DNA of 5,858 bases from an uncultured Selenomonadales bacterium (GTDB lineage Bacteria > Bacillota_C > Negativicutes > Selenomonadales > Selenomonadaceae): the NCBI GenBank assembly GCA_937907035.1, contig CALCTX010000170.1, positions 1-5,858 of the forward strand, given 5' to 3'. Under the pieces are notes generated by a model. It was not told the origin of the DNA and ran no database searches. It worked only from the letters and a program-made list of their open reading frames with translations. Below, piece after piece: positions 5,443 through 5,858 of this stretch; positions within the stretch are counted from its first letter, which is position 1, and each line of letters begins with the position of its first letter. A program made the translations under genes and the position numbers.

Positions 5443-5457
5443 ATAAAACAGTTTTAT
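5443..5457. promoter_or_regulatory. Perfect 15-bp palindrome ATAAAAC-A-GTTTTAT (candidate operator)
   Basis: Seven-base arms pair perfectly around a single central A. The site lies about 27 bp upstream of the -10 box of the rightward gene, in or just before its -35 region, where an activator or a repressor could act. There is no T-run after it, so it does not look like a terminator. Confidence 0.45.
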
Positions 5458-5480
5458 TGGTATTATAATCAACGAAAATA

Positions 5481-5489
5481 TGTTATAAT
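5481..5489 (+). promoter_or_regulatory. Extended -10 promoter of the membrane protein gene
   Basis: TG-T-TATAAT (5481-5489) is a perfect extended -10 element. The region 17 nt upstream (5461-5466, TATTAT) is a poor -35, which extended -10 promoters tolerate. A second TATAAT at 5464-5469 lacks a well-spaced -35. Transcription would start near 5497, about 33 nt before the ATG. Confidence 0.6.
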
Positions 5490-5516
5490 GAGCATTGTAT
5501 ATTTTTGAGAAAGATT

Positions 5517-5524
5517 GGTGATCC
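5517..5524 (+). promoter_or_regulatory. Unusual, extended ribosome binding site of the membrane protein gene
   Basis: GGTGATCC is an 8-base complement to the 16S rRNA 3' region just beyond the usual CCTCC core, 5 nt before the ATG. AGAAAG (5508-5513) matches the other side of the core. The central GGAGG itself is interrupted by ATT. It decides the ATG at 5530 as the start. Confidence 0.5.
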
Positions 5525-5529
5525 GCTTT

Positions 5530-5858
5530 ATGGCAAAGCAGTCTAAAAAAATCATGAACAAGCTTCAAGCTCAAAAAGCTGAAGAACTTGCTGAAATTCA
5601 ACAGGCTATCGATGCTCAAAAGCCACAGCAAAAGCCTTGGGAAAGGATAATGCTCGTAGCTGTAATCTGTATTACTTTGTTTTTACTGTCGGCCGGGTGG
5701 AATGAATTTGACAATCTCAACCGTGGCATGTATATCTCGCTTCTGATCTCACTTGTTTTGATGTATGCTCAGCGCACTATGGATCAGACAAAAGTTAAGA
5801 TCATCGGCTACATAAACAAAGCCGCATTTGTTTCTATCGGTTTGTCTATTGTCTTATT
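5530..5858 (+). CDS. Unrecognised multi-pass membrane protein, 3' end outside the window
   Basis: The frame is open from ATG 5530 to the window edge (109 codons plus two bases). Residues 1-38 are highly charged and rich in Lys, Gln, Glu and Ala (for example KLQAQKAEELAEIQQAIDAQ), probably a cytoplasmic helix or short coiled coil. Three hydrophobic segments follow: about 40-57 (IMLVAVICITLFLLSAGW), about 67-81 (GMYISLLISLVLMYA) and about 96-109 (KAAFVSIGLSIVL, running off the edge). Short loops with N-E-F-D-N-L-N-R and Q-R-T-M-D-Q-T-K-V-K connect them. There is no signal peptide ahead of the charged start. I do not recognise the family. It is divergently transcribed from the degenerate regulator across 234 bp, so control by that regulator is possible but unproven. 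Start support: the extended 16S-complementary site at 5517-5524 and the promoter at 5481-5489. Confidence 0.75.
   Translation, partial: MAKQSKKIMNKLQAQKAEELAEIQQAIDAQKPQQKPWERIMLVAVICITLFLLSAGWNEFDNLNRGMYISLLISLVLMYAQRTMDQTKVKIIGYINKAAFVSIGLSIVL

Noticed and set aside
5296..5529. Possible riboswitch or T-box leader before the regulator or the membrane gene
   Set aside because: The predicted leaders are only about 60 and 33 nt, without a terminator hairpin or any motif I recognise; the palindromes lie upstream of the leftward start and in the rightward promoter region.
5296..5529. Sigma-54 (-24/-12) promoter expected next to an enhancer-binding-type regulator
   Set aside because: No TGGCAC-N5-TTGCA-like element with correctly spaced GG and GC was found on either strand.
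5386..5631. Minus-strand frame of 81 codons spanning the divergent intergenic region
   Set aside because: It covers both promoters and the start of the plus-strand membrane protein gene and has no ribosome site; its Phe/Leu/Ile-rich translation is what AT-rich DNA gives by chance.

Overview
The window looks like a piece of a Gram-positive-lineage anaerobe of mid-range GC. The Negativicutes (Phascolarctobacterium/Acidaminococcus-like) are my best guess, with the Clostridia/Peptococcaceae as the alternative. The reasons are a heme-d1-type radical SAM gene (NirJ1-like), a YqeB-family protein of selenium-dependent molybdenum hydroxylase systems, strong AGGAGG ribosome binding sites, several TTG starts and AcoR-like regulator architecture. 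This is inference from protein style, not a phylogenetic result.

Layout. Bases 1-116 (+) hold the tail of a FecCD-type iron/cobalamin ABC permease that breaks off. It is butt-joined, in opposite orientation, to a radical SAM gene (12-488, -) whose recognisable homology stops at the same place. Both genes are cut at about 102-116, so this is either a rearrangement or a chimeric join. Next, all on the minus strand, come a strong intrinsic terminator (500-535), tRNA-Arg(ACG) with its own consensus promoter (546-673), and a compact run read from right to left: a degenerate sigma-54-type (AcoR-like) regulator (3385-5295), trmB (2721-3371), an FtsW/RodA-family SEDS glycosyltransferase (1528-2691) and a YqeB-family protein (675-1490). 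Gaps in this run are 13, 29 and 37 nt, with no terminator between the genes, so one transcript from a promoter at 5361-5389 is likely. That transcript could run on through the tRNA to the terminator at 500-535.

To the right is a 234-bp divergent intergenic region rich in palindromes and short repeats. It separates the regulator from a plus-strand gene for an unrecognised multi-pass membrane protein that runs off the window (5530-5858).

How it fits together. The operon mixes housekeeping functions (tRNA m7G46 methylation, septal or lateral-wall peptidoglycan synthesis, tRNA-Arg) with a molybdenum/selenium maturation factor and a regulator. The regulator's AAA+ domain has lost the GAFTGA loop, both arginine fingers and other ATPase-switch residues, so it probably does not activate sigma-54 in the classical way. 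I see no defence system, CRISPR array or mobile element. The items most worth a second look are the degenerate regulator, the gene-to-gene junction at the left edge, the radical SAM gene sitting directly behind a terminator with no room for a promoter, and an out-of-frame internal duplication in ftsW.
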